NCBI GenBank assembly: GCA_963585895.1
Contig: CAUZXS010005791.1
Coordinates: forward strand, 2,629,501-2,693,500
Origin: Sepioteuthis lessoniana
Lineage: Eukaryota > Mollusca > Cephalopoda > Myopsida > Loliginidae
Reading direction: 5' to 3'
Length of the DNA stretch: 64,000 bases
Shown here: positions 55,290 through 64,000 of the stretch, in pieces
How positions within the stretch are numbered: position 1 is the first letter of the stretch
Layout: every line of letters starts with the position of its first letter
Position numbers and translations under genes: made by a program
Notes under the pieces: model-generated
Told to the model about the DNA's origin: nothing
The model's input: only the letters and a program-made list of their open reading frames with translations
The model's database searches: none

Positions 55290-55875
55290 GTTTTATGGCA
55301 CATCAACCTTTGTAAGTCATTTAATGCCAAATCCATTTTCTTTCAAATAATCAGTTCTATTTCAAACAATTCAGTTTAGCATAAATACACAGTTTGTCAA
55401 AAACATTTCTATTTCAAGCTATTCAGTTTAGTCAAAGAGTTCTAATTCGAACAATTCATTTGAGTATAAATATAGATTTTATTCACACACAATTAAATGT
55501 CAAAACAGTTCAATTTCAAAAAATTCAGTCTAACATAAGTACAGTTTCAATGTCAAAAACACTTATTTCAAACAATTCAACTTAGCATAAGTACGCAGTT
55601 TAAATATCAAAACAGTTCTAGTTCAAGTAATTTAGTTTAGCTTAAGTACGCATTTTAGTTCTACTTAACCTATAGATAGGGCCCTGTCAGGTGCTAACAC
55701 TCTGGGCCAGAGTGAATCTGGGAGCAATGGCAATAAAGAGGTGCTCTATATTCCACAAAGCTCCAGCAACCTCACCATCAGATTGTTTTGTGTCATATCA
55801 AGGACACTCGTTGGAGAGGGGATTTTACCCCTCTGCAGAGATGCAGTTGGTGTATTCTACAGCCCCAGACGACTG
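55290..55875 (+). repeat. R1 repeat, full-length copy
   Basis: Starts near TTGTTGGGGTTTTATGGCAC, runs through six or so AT-rich subrepeats (AACAATTCAGTTTAGCATAA), the CCTATAGATAGGGCCCTGTC block and ATGCAGTTGGTGTATTCTAC, and ends at GACTGGGCAATACA, the same end as the copy at 5,095. Confidence 0.8.
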
Positions 55876-55879
55876 GGCA

Positions 55880-56165
55880 ATACACAGTTTAAATGCAAAA
55901 ACAGTAAACTCTCAAAACCAGTTTAATTTTATTTGACCCATAGATAGGACCCTTATCAGGTGCTACCACTCGGCTAGAGTGGGCCTGGGAGCAATGGCAA
56001 TAAAGGAGTACTCTGCATTCCACAAAGCTCCAGCATTACTGGAACCTTATCATCAGATTGCTTAGTGTCATACCCAGGATACTCGTTAAGAGGGAGGTCT
56101 TATCCCTCTGCAGAGAAGCAGTCGGTGTATTTTACAGTCCCAGCTGACTGAGCAATGTATGTTGA
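55880..56165 (+). repeat. R1 repeat, second copy, partial
   Basis: Directly follows the first copy; GACCCATAGATAGGACCC to GCTGACTGAGCAATG, with TGTCATACCCAGGATACTCG and CTCTGCAGAGAAGCAGTCGG. Confidence 0.8.
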
Positions 56166-57324
56166 AATGGGTTTACCAATCTAACTCTATGTTTTGGTAA
56201 GTTCATTAACTTAGGATATTTAAATGTAAGATTATTAAGTTTTTTTACAAATGTAGAATTTGGATATTACTGATTTCACAGATTTCCTATCCTGGGGAAC
56301 TATAATATCCTGATAGTCTCAACCTAGTCACGGTCAGGCCAATACCCAGATGTTTACACCTGAGATGGCTATCATTTATGATCAATCTTGTAAAGGGATG
56401 GTGTTTGGCAATTAAAATTGGATAGATCTAATTATATTCATATCTTCTTGCATTGGCAATTCTGCAATCATCTCTCAAAAAGTAGACAATGTCTTTGTTA
56501 AATGCATATAATTGCATAATTTTGATTAGATATCTTTTAGCAAACTGTTTGGGGTCAGATGAATCCCTTATACATTTGCACTTGTTAATAAATTTGAATT
56601 TGAAGGTGGTTGCTTTACATAATTTGTTGAAATCCGAGAACCTATCAAAGGGAATTTGTGGTTCAAACAGTTGCAACCAATATATTAAAGAATACATTTT
56701 CCACATAGCACTTGTTCTCCTGGCTTAAACAAATGCTTGTTAGCCATTTCTCTGGTTCTTCGACCAGCCAACTAGTTCAATATGTCCAGTAGTCCAGATT
56801 CTTTATAAATCTTTCAAAAGTGATGCCTCAAGAAAGAAGATCGGCCAGATTGTCGGTATTTCTACCAACATGATCATATTATTTTCTTTGTTCAATTTTC
56901 TAAGTTAATTTTCTTTATAGATTAATTTCATATGCAGCCATGAATGGGTTATTTTCTTGTTTACATTACTTTGGCCTGTTAGCTTTCGGCCTTGAAATGT
57001 GACATATGAGGCTGTATTTACTAGTTGGCAATGAATAAACATACAACAGTCCACTCAATTGAAGTCCTCGTGTTGTATATACCAAAGTTTAACTTAGTGC
57101 ACACAACTCTAGTTCAGCGTTGGAATTGTAGCAGAGACAGTTTTAACATCCGCTCATTATTGAGTCTGGTTCGAAATAGAACAAGACATGTCTTTGATAT
57201 CTGGCGTCAATGCACGGAAGCCAGTGATTGGTTAGTTCGAGAGATCTTCTGACTAACTATGTGTCATACATCTCCTTTAGAGAGTGGGGACAACCCACTT
57301 ACCTTAGCTATATATATTTTTTAT

Positions 57325-58790
57325 ATCTTGGAGATTTTATTAGTGGCTTTGAAAATATTTGCTTTAGTGGTTTATGGTCATTTCCAATCACAAAATAAGT
57401 ACCATATTTGTACTGATATTTTTTATCAGCAAATACAATGTTCATAGCCTTACTTTCAATGGGACAATATATTTATCCTCTAGGAGTTCTGATCCTTGAT
57501 GCAAAAGATATGGATTTCCATTTTAATGTATCCAAGTCCTTGTTTGCTGGCGTCTGAGGTGATTTCTGTTGGTAAGTGGGGGTTGTAGTATTGCAATCTT
57601 GGTTGGCTAGTTATCATTTTTGTGAGAGTTTACTGCTTCAATTAGTGGTTTATCAAACAACCACTTTATATTTTTCAGTAAAAGTTGGTTTAATGGCGTT
57701 GTAACCTCCATGTAGTTCAGTAGAAACTTACACATGTAGTTGGTCATCTCTGAGTCTGATTTGCATTTTGGAAGAGGCATTTGACTGATGGCTTCCACTT
57801 TTGTTGGGTCTGTTTTTAATCCTTCACTTGTTATAAGGTGTTCCAAGTATGTCATTTGTGATTGGTCAAACTTTTTAATTTCAGACCATATTTCAAAAAT
57901 AAGTGACTGTCTTTTTATATGCTCCTCCATTGTATTAGACCATATTATAATGTCATCTATAAGTTTTTTGTTCTGTCTATCCTGTCTATGATTTTGCTAC
58001 CTCTTTTTGGAAGACTTCACTAGCACTGACTTCCGTAACGAAATCGTCCATATGGTGTGATGAAAGTTAACAGCCGTGAGCTTTCTTCATTTACTTTATT
58101 CATGAGAGGCATCCAGCTCAGTTACGAATTTTGGGTTAAGCATCTCTGTAAATATTTCTTCTGGTGTGGGGAGTTTGTAATTTTCTCTTTTTATTGCTTT
58201 GTTTAGATCCAAAAGAACTAAACATAAAACATATTTTTCCATTTGTGACACAGTCAGTGGGTTCTTTTATTGATTTTATTATCACATTTTTTGTCATCCA
58301 TTTAAATTCAGATTTTCATTTTGCATTTAATGCAAATGGTATTGTTTGTGGAGGATGTATCACTGGCTTTATGTCTTTGTTGACTAAAATGTGATGAGCT
58401 GACAGTAGTGAGTCAATTTTACCAAAGTAGTCGTCATATTTTTCTATCGACCCTTGTAAACTGTCTAAATTACAATTTACTTTTAAAATTCTTTTTATTA
58501 GATTAATTTTTTCACAAGATTTTGCACTGTGAATGAGTTTTGAATTTATGGCAGCCATTACAAATGTTTCGCATTTGTATTTTTTTTTTAATCACTGCAG
58601 TACATTTTCCTAGAGTATGAATTTTTGTCTTGTTGTAAGCACAGAAATTAACTGACGTTTTCATTAATTCTGGTAGTGGAAAAAGTTTTTTTTTTAGATT
58701 TTTATTTGGCAATACATTTACTTCAATTTTGATATTATTTATACCTACTGTTGCAATCCATTGGTCTAGCTCTGTTTTTCCCACAGTTTA
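57325..58790 (-). pseudogene. protease-RT-RNase H region of the minus-strand Ty3/gypsy fossil
   Basis: Recognisable blocks are HHILVNKDIKPVIHPPQTIP (start of RT), MTYLEHLITSEGLKTDPTKV with ISQMPLPKCKSD (RT end and connection), WLFDKP, EITSDASKQ and NDHKPLKQIF (RNase H). The family assignment rests on these. The first frame (58,784-58,512) resembles the protease-adjacent region. Confidence 0.75.
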
Positions 58791-59100
58791 TTTCTTGTTT
58801 TTTTTTAAATCCCTCAGAGTTTAGTAATGTGTTCATTGTACGAGTCTGAGTCATCCAATGAAAATTCTATTTTTCTTATCTCATGAGTTGTCTACTCAGA
58901 TTAAAAAGTAAAATTTATATCCAAGTATCTTGTCCACAAATTTATAAAACAACACGAAGAAACAATATGAAGAAAATCAAGTTGAATTTATAACATGAGT
59001 GTTCAACATCATTATGGGGAATAAGATTTGGTTTGTTATTTGGTTTCTGTTTAGTTTCACAGGTTTGTAGGTTTTTGTTGTTGGTAGCAGTTGTCGGTTG

Positions 59101-59690
59101 TTGTAGTATCTGGCTCCATTTGTTTTCTTCTTACCCCATTTAACTTGTTGACATGTTCTGTCTGTAAAAAGTCACAAGAGAATGTGGAAGGAAAGAAATT
59201 TTATTTCTGGGTTTAACAACCATTCAGTGGGTGTGGAAATTCTTCCTGAAACCAAAATAGTCATGTCTCCCAGACAAGGTTTTAAAATATATCAAGTCAT
59301 TTTCGGTGGCATTGAATTCAAGGTCAGTTGTCAAGTCCAGTGGGTGTTTTGTGAGGTATGTTAGCAGAAACACCTGCTAACAAGAGAGTCACATCTTGGT
59401 AAGTTTTGAATTTGAAGGTCCGCCCTGCTGACTTGTAGATATGTTCAGCAAAGTTTGCTACTGGCGAGAAAGTGAGCCAGCATGCAGCTAAACCGACATG
59501 TGGTCTTCCCCACCAACAGCAGAAGAGAAGTAGCTCTTTCCAGTCTAAGTGGTCACTGTTGAATCAAAGAGAACTTCTGTTTGGCACCCAGAAAGCCTTT
59601 TCTTTAGGCTTCTGCGAACTACTACTATTTTGATTTTTTTTATTAATCTCTACATATACATATTAACAACTGTACTCAAAGAATACATTT
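59101..59690. other. unassigned, possibly the 5' part of the minus-strand gypsy fossil
   Basis: Short frames without recognisable domains; may be decayed gag. No LTR boundary found. Confidence 0.35.
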
Positions 59691-59694
59691 CCTG

Positions 59695-59900
59695 GTGCCT
59701 TAACGATGATCTTCAGTGATGTACTGTCTTCATTGCTGATTTCAGGTTGTGACACATCATATCGGCTCTAATGACAACCCCAACCTGGGTTCAGAATTCT
59801 CAGGCCACCTCCCAAACAACTTGGTGCTATATATGTTTTATTATCAGTGCTAGCCAATGGGTAGAGTTCATTCGCCCACCCTAAACTATATTAAGAAATT
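59695..59900. repeat. dispersed repeat shared with 9.75-10.0 kb
   Basis: GATGTACTGTCTTCATTGCT, GATTTCAGGTTGTGAC and CATCATATCGGCTCTAATGA correspond to the 9,770-9,830 block. Length and order are the same. Confidence 0.65.
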
Positions 59901-60106
59901 TATGCTTTGCCACTCTGTTTTGCTTCATTACACACTCACAGCTGCCTTTTCTGATATGTTTATCATTTCTATCATTTATTCAATTTCTGAATTTAACCCT
60001 TTGTATCTTTAATATGCAAATTCTGATGTTATTACCCTAACACTATTTATTAATTTATTTAGCTTTTTTCCTCCACCCACCAAAAAGTATTTCCTAAATA
60101 ACCAGG

Positions 60107-63019
60107 TGTAGCAAGAGAAGAAACTTACCTCCTGGATCAAAGCGCGTAAGACTATGCCTTGCGTGTCAAGCAGTAAAAAATGTATTCACTTCTGGAATCA
60201 GAAGTTATAGTGGGCCGATCTCAAGTCTCGCGAGAAGAAATCTACTGTGCATGTAAATTTCTATTTGCCGGAACTTGCATAAAAGACCATGCCAGCAGCA
60301 GGAGGGGATTGTTGTTCTTCTTCGTGGACTGCTTTTTGACTGACAGAGTGAACGAGTTGACCAGAGGTATACCGAGGAAAGGCTGCTAGGTGCGTGTGTT
60401 GTTATTTTTAGTCAACTGAGGCTACCCAATTGTCTGAGGATACAACAGTAGGGAAAACAAATCACGGAATCCATTTCCCTCCGTTGTACAATAGCTTACT
60501 AGTCCTGACTGTCAAGTAATTGATTTGGATTCAACAACTGATAACTACAAGCTACTTCAGCACAATAGCAAAGGTTTGCCTCGGCAGCAACATTTTAAAG
60601 CCATTTTCCGGCAAAGGTGACGTGGTAGCGTGGCTAAAAAAGGTCAGGCTAGACTTCAGCATGTAGATGACATCGCCAGCTTGCTGCCATTGTACCTGGA
60701 GGGGGGATGCTTTGGCTCTCTATATGTAAATGAAGGAGGAGGACCAGAATGACATCAGCCTGAGCGAGGCCCGGCTTAAGGAAGCATTTACGGACGGCGC
60801 GTTCACGGCATGCAGAAAATTGGCCATGGTTCGGTGGGCTGGTGAACGTGTCAACGTATATGCCAACAAAATCAGGCAGTTGGCTGGATTGGCTGGGTTC
60901 GAGGGAGCTGGACTGGAGAGGTTCACGAAGCTGGCTTTCGTCACAGGTTTCCCTACTGCGATTTCAATTGAACTGCAGCAAGCCCCTAATATCGAAACCC
61001 TGGCCATGGGAGAACTGCTAGTGCAAGCCAGAGTATTGACAACTGAGAACCAAAGCCACGACGTGGCCGTGGCTGTGAGCTCACCCCGCGGTGGCATCGC
61101 ACCTGCTGCTAAGAGTGGCTCCATTTCCAGTGTGATCTGCCATAGATACAACAGCAAGGGTCACATTGTAAAAGACTGCCAGAAGCGTGGGACACATTAT
61201 TTCCAGTGCGGTGAGATTTGACACTGGGCCCAGGACTGTTCAGGAAATAAAACAGGGTACAAGGCATCAGCACCAGCCTTCTCCTCCATGAAGATGTGAA
61301 TGCGGCGCTCCCAGCAGCAAGCATCTATGTTGATGGGGCTAAGTGTTCAGCACTAATTGACACCGGCAGCTCGCGAACAATCATTGAAGCAGATCGATGC
61401 CGGTCTTGGAGGAGAGCGATTGTGAACGTGATGACGATTGGAGGCATATCTCATCCGTGCTGCGGTGACAGAATGGTAACTGTATCCACAGAGGAAGGCA
61501 GTTCTGCTAAAATCTGCATGCTGGTGGTGCATAGTGAACCACTGGGATTTGACCTACTGTTGGGGATCGACGCTATAAAAGCACTGGGGGGTATGGTTGT
61601 TGGACCAACAGGATCGGTACAACTCAGCAACAAGGAAATTGTCAAGTGTGCAGCTATTTCTATCAATGAACCCGATTTCACCGCAACTTTCAACCATCGG
61701 AGCCAGGCCTAGACTGTGGCATGCAAGTGGTCAGAGGGGCATGCACCTGAAGCACTAGTCAACAGGGTGGCGGAATATCCAGTAGCAGAAGAGATCCGGG
61801 AGGACTACGAGCGGGAGCTCCGCTCATGGATGAGCAATGGCTGTACCATACAAAGAGGAAGAACTGGGACCCCTCAAAGGACTGATCCCCCTGATGGCTG
61901 TACTGCAGCAGCGTAAATCAAAGGTACGTCCAATGATGGACTTTCGACAGCTCAACTGTTATGTTGATGTTTTCACAGCCAACGCAGACGTTTGCGCTGC
62001 TAAATTGCGTAAATGGCGGCAAAAAGGTTCCAATGTATCCCTGTTGGAACTTAAGAGGGCATATCTTCAGGTGCGTGTCCAGAAGACACTTTGGCCATTC
62101 CAGACTGTGAAGATTGGCAGGCATAGATACTGCCTGACACGTTCAGGGTTTGGTCTTAATGTGGCTCATCTCCTCATGAAAGCCATTGTCAGTGCGGTAC
62201 TGTCGCAGGAGGAGGCTGTGGACCACGCGGCGTCTGCTTACATCGATGACCTCTATGTCAACGAAGATGTTATGCCGCGTTAGAGAACCCGCGTTAGAGA
62301 ACACCTAGCTAGATCTGGACTTGAGTGTAAGGACCCAGAACGATTGGAAAATGGTGCACGAGTGTTGGGGTTGGCAGTCGCAATGGAACACGGTAAATTG
62401 CGGTAGAAGCAAGGAAGCATGGTTCCAGACGCTCCCAATATTGTCACGCTATGGGCAGTGTTCTCTTTATGGGGAGGCTTGTCTGGCACTTTCCGGTGTG
62501 TGGTTGGCTCTGTGTGGCTTGCAGAGTACTCAAGAGGAGGGCAAGCTCGGTCACAAAGGGCTAGGGTGATGAGACGAAAGACAACTTGCTGCAGCGTATG
62601 ATATCTGAGACTGTGGACTCTGTGTGATGAGACAATCCAGCCCATGGAGATTGGTGTGTAGATGGACGGAAACTGAACGTCTGGATCGATGCCAGCTCCT
62701 TAGCAATCGGAGTAGCATTGGAGAGACACAAAACAGTGCTTGAGGATGCCTGCTGGCTGCGACCTGAAAACGACGCCCAACATATTAACCTAGCCGAACT
62801 GGATACCGTGTTAAAGGGCATCAATTTAGCTCTCCAATGGTATACTGAGGAAGGGCTGCTAGGCACGTGTGTTGCTTATTTCTAATCAACTGAGGCTACC
62901 CAATTGTCTGAGGATACAACAGTGGGGTAAACAAATCACGGAATCCATTTCCCTCCGTTGTACAATTGCTTACTTGTCCTGTCTAGTAATTGATTTGGAT
63001 TCAACAACCAATAACTACA
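60107..63019 (+). mobile_element. Ty3/gypsy-type LTR element fossil with target duplication
   Basis: The left LTR spans 60,107-60,549 (TGTAG...CTACA). The right LTR is present in part (about 62,836-63,019, also ending ATAACTACA). CCAGG at 60,102-60,106 and 63,020-63,024 is an exact 5-bp target duplication. The interior holds gag, protease, RT and RNase H parts and no integrase. Several breaks, and much shorter than a complete element. Confidence 0.85.
60560..62835 (+). pseudogene. gag-pol remnant of the 60 kb LTR fossil
   Basis: The gag region (60,730-61,221) includes FTDGAFTACRKLAMVRWAGE and two Cys-rich knuckles. Retropepsin shows CSALIDTGSSRTIIEADRC (about 61,347). RT shows KVRPMMDFRQLNCYVDVFTA, RHRYCLTRSGFGLNVAHLLM-like sequence and the catalytic YIDDLYVNEDV near 62,240. 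RNase H shows WIDASSLAIGVALERH and LAELDTVLKGINLALQW. These motifs belong to a distinctive gypsy-like group known from several invertebrates. Confidence 0.8.
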
Positions 63020-63024
63020 CCAGG

Positions 63025-64000
63025 CTACAATTAAATTGTTCCCATTTTAAAGGGAAATTTTTAAAAAAAACTACTAATACATGCCTATTTTAACACTTTT
63101 CACATTCATTTGTAGAAATTTTTAAAATGTTTGCTGTTCAATAGCTATTTATCTTGATTTATCAAAATATATAAACTGTGGATAAAGCTAACCTATGATT
63201 AACTTTATCGTTCTTTCATTATTTTCAAAAAAATTTCTTTCTTCTTTAATTACTACCTTTCACAGACTATTTAGAGGGGAGGGAATAAATGTAATGTCTC
63301 TTGCTAACCTGTTTTTTCTTATGCTACTATGAACAATTTTAACTGTTTTCAGCCAACAATTTTGTTAATATAAGATTTATGTTTAAAGAAAGTAAATGAA
63401 GTATAAGAATAGAAACAACATTGCAAAAAAATAATTTTCTGCAGATTTAGCTTTTACATTTCGTCCAGTTAACTGTTTAGTTCAATGTGGTTTTGGTGGA
63501 CAGTCCGTGTAGTTTCAAAGGCTTCAAATAGGAGAATTTTGAGTTGCCCACATGTATTTGTGCCTCATAGTATTACTCGCCAGAGAGCCAGATTCAGGAG
63601 CTAACAGTTTGCGTGCTGCTTCCCTGGGTGGAGAAAGGGAAAAGAGGCTGTAAGATTGAAAAACACATGTACATGGGAATGTAGCAGATATGCAAATGGT
63701 GACCAGTGATCAGTTGTTTTTCAACCAATCACAGGACACATAAAAGGTGACTGTAAATAATTAATAATATTCTCCCCCAAAACTAAAGTGCAATATGAAA
63801 TCATTGCAGTTCAGAATAGTTCAAGGAGGAAACTATGTTCCTACTGCAGAATTACCGTTCTTTGATTTGATTTCACAAAATGAAAATGAGTGCAATGAGA
63901 AAATTTTCAAAAATATCTTTTATATTTTTTGCGTTGTACAAGAGTTGTAAAAGGCAGAAATTGCCATAAAAAATGAGAAAAGTTGACTAAAACTTAAAAT
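63025..64000. other. AT-rich stretch without recognisable gene
   Basis: No frame above 75 codons with domain likeness, no RNA gene, no match to the repeats described here. Confidence 0.55.

Larger units (their letters stand above)
54181..56706 (-). pseudogene. pol remnants of the nested BEL/Pao element
   Basis: The segment at 56,706-56,428 (FDRFSDFNKLCKATTFKFKF, YLIKIMQLYAF) matches the region between RNase H and integrase in Pao-type pol. The one at 55,091-54,846 (PWIGNTWERMIRVIKSCLFK, LSDIRKAVNSRPMT) is the late integrase core. The frame at 54,462-54,181 is the basic C-terminal tail. R1 copies separate the first two. Confidence 0.75.
53515..57320 (-). mobile_element. BEL/Pao LTR element fossil nested in the gypsy fossil
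   Basis: LTR-like direct repeats at about 53,515-54,108 and 56,977-57,320 share GTCCACYYAAYTGAAGTCCT, GTTGTATATA, GTTGGAATTGTAGCAGAG, TTTGATATCTGG and GTCATACAT. The left copy holds about 240 bp more. Between them lie BEL/Pao pol fragments and two R1 repeats. It interrupts the gypsy element between RNase H and integrase, so it is the younger of the two. Reduced and broken. Confidence 0.7.
52290..59100 (-). mobile_element. Ty3/gypsy LTR retrotransposon fossil (minus strand), interrupted by a BEL/Pao element
   Basis: The minus strand shows protease/RT (58,800-58,300), RT-RNase H (57,930-57,325) and, beyond a 3.8-kb insertion, the RNase H tail and integrase (53,340-52,380, with LQREVLQKLHTGHLGIEKCI, FGTPQILVSDIGPE). 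The element's own LTRs were not identified. Many breaks; old. Confidence 0.65.

Overview
This 64 kb window is eukaryotic nuclear DNA, most likely from an invertebrate animal with a repeat-rich genome. I see no intact, clearly host-owned gene. Nearly everything recognisable is a transposable element, a fragment of one, or tandem repeat. The mix (Tx1-clade, REL-endonuclease, RTE and I-like LINEs, Ty3/gypsy and BEL/Pao LTR elements, a ZMYM1-like hAT transposon, tRNA-derived SINEs) fits a marine invertebrate such as a mollusc, annelid or cnidarian. The sequence alone does not fix the phylum.

Layout. 0-3.2 kb: AT-rich DNA, microsatellites and two opposed Tx1 LINE 3' ends. 3.2-6.4 kb: degraded hAT transposon (minus strand) split by a roughly 600-bp repeat, here called R1, which has its own target duplication. 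6.7-10 kb: SINE-like repeats and a foldback or MITE-like element. 10.0-16.9 kb: a GC-rich noncoding module followed by a near full-length Tx1-like LINE. 16.9-18.6 kb: a second module holding an internally deleted Tx1 derivative flanked by 15-bp direct repeats. 19.3-21.1 kb: 3' half of a REL-endonuclease LINE (minus). 21.3-23.1 kb and 26.3-27.0 kb: two copies of a composite noncoding repeat, the first with a perfect inverted repeat and a 50-bp minisatellite. 23.1-25.5 kb: a reduced Ty3/gypsy-like LTR element.

28.8-29.3 kb: an LTR-like segment. 29.6-34.5 kb: a BEL/Pao-like fossil with an RTE LINE inserted in its left LTR. Its interior is one uninterrupted 522-codon frame joining gag-like sequence to sequence resembling the C-terminal part of TUT1, a host nucleotidyltransferase. 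35.1-39.7 kb: an I/Nimb-like LINE (minus) with a SINE in its endonuclease region. 40.5-42.0 kb: a minisatellite of about 42-bp units. 42.4-48.4 kb: a second Tx1-like LINE between two fragments of a REL-type LINE. 48.6-52.3 kb: Ty3/gypsy fossil (plus). 52.3-59 kb: Ty3/gypsy fossil (minus) with a BEL/Pao element nested inside it. 60.1-63.0 kb: a third Ty3/gypsy-type fossil with a 5-bp target duplication. The last kilobase is AT-rich and unassigned.

The parts do not form a pathway; they record successive insertions. The observations most worth following are the TUT1-like capture, the apparent target preference of the Tx1 copies for the GC-rich module, and the R1 and 50-bp minisatellite families, which recur at several sites on both strands.
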